DNA of 6,326 nucleotides from Ponticaulis sp. GTDB lineage: Bacteria > Pseudomonadota > Alphaproteobacteria > Caulobacterales > Hyphomonadaceae. Positions within the stretch are counted from its first letter, which is position 1. The number at the start of each line of letters is the position of its first letter. Of the stretch, positions 6,041 to 6,326 are shown one piece after another. Made by a program: the position numbers and the translations under genes. Where the stretch lies: assembly GCA_002699325.1 (NCBI GenBank), contig PABS01000028.1, positions 38,304 through 44,629 on the forward strand. The letters are read 5' to 3'. The notes beneath the pieces are model-generated. The model searched no databases. It was not told the DNA's origin and worked only from the letters and a program-made list of their open reading frames with translations.

Positions 6041-6326
6041 ATGCGTGTCGGAATTGATTTTGGAACATCCAACACATCCGTCGCGCGCCTGACAGATAGG
6101 GGCGTGGAGCTGATCGAGCTTGAGCCAGGGCTGACCTCCATTCCGACTGCAATCTTCTATGAGGGCGGCAGCCGGGACTTTCTGATCGGCAATGAAGCGA
6201 TTTCCACCTATGAGGCCGGAGAAGAGGGTCGGCTGATGCGGTCGATCAAATCGGTTCTGGGGTCCGAACTCATTGATGAGACAACCCAGCTCGCCAATCG
6301 CGCCATTCCTTTTCGTCAGATTATCA
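6041..6326 (+). CDS. YegD-like Hsp70-family ATPase, N-terminal fragment cut by the window edge
   Basis: Ninety-five codons are visible and the frame is still open at the last base. The protein starts with GIDFGTSNT (4-12), the phosphate-1 loop of the actin/Hsp70 ATPase fold, where the Asp and the following Gly-Thr contact Mg-ATP. Further on come TSIPTAIFY and GRLMRSIKSVLGSE; the latter is typical of the YegD subgroup of Hsp70-like proteins rather than of true DnaK, whose start is longer and reads GIDLGTTNS. Members are presumed cytosolic chaperone-like ATPases with poorly known clients. The ATG at 6041 has an excellent ribosome site, GGAGGGA (6027-6033), seven bases upstream. Since it begins 43 bp after the petABC terminator, it needs its own promoter or read-through; I could not find a convincing promoter. 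The C-terminal substrate-binding part is outside the window. Confidence 0.85.
   Translation, partial: MRVGIDFGTSNTSVARLTDRGVELIELEPGLTSIPTAIFYEGGSRDFLIGNEAISTYEAGEEGRLMRSIKSVLGSELIDETTQLANRAIPFRQII

Overview
The window is an ordinary-looking chromosomal stretch from a Gram-negative alphaproteobacterium. The evidence is a three-gene cytochrome bc1 operon (Rieske, cytochrome b, cytochrome c1) of alphaproteobacterial type. The cytochrome b haem-ligand histidines fall at residues 97/111/198/212, the same numbers as in Rhodobacter capsulatus. The moderately high G+C, the TPR-sulfotransferase and the Blc-type lipoprotein suggest a Hyphomonadaceae/Caulobacterales-like marine or aquatic bacterium, but that family placement is inference. 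No mobile element, CRISPR array, tRNA or rRNA was seen.

Layout: 1-186 is non-coding leader (possibly with the last codons of an unseen upstream gene). 187-1626 (+) is a TPR/PAPS-sulfotransferase fusion. 1627-1746 is an intergenic stretch with two overlapping inverted repeats. 1747-2307 (+) is a Blc-like outer-membrane lipocalin lipoprotein. 2355-2819 (-) is trmL, a tRNA wobble 2'-O-methyltransferase, convergent with the lipocalin and divergent from the bc1 operon. 2820-2954 is the divergent control region, with a 19-bp dyad. 2955-5945 (+) is petA-petB-petC, with gaps of 19 and 11 bp, closed by a strong intrinsic terminator at 5968-5997. From 6041 to the window edge is the N-terminus of a YegD-like Hsp70 ATPase.

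The core biology is the bc1 complex. PetB and PetC carry the b and c1 haems and PetA carries the mobile 2Fe-2S head. Together they oxidise ubiquinol at the Qo site, reduce a periplasmic cytochrome c and pump protons. The remaining genes are separately transcribed housekeeping or accessory functions with no evident mechanistic link to it.

The most interesting signals are in the bc1 subunits. Cytochrome b is long (498 aa) because of a strongly acidic insert of about 60 residues in the periplasmic loop between its last two membrane helices. The nearly invariant Trp of its Qo-site cd1 helix is His157. Cytochrome c1 has a probable small insertion just before the haem-ligand Met227. All three lie on the periplasmic, cytochrome c-docking side. 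I found no evidence for a wholly new multi-gene system.
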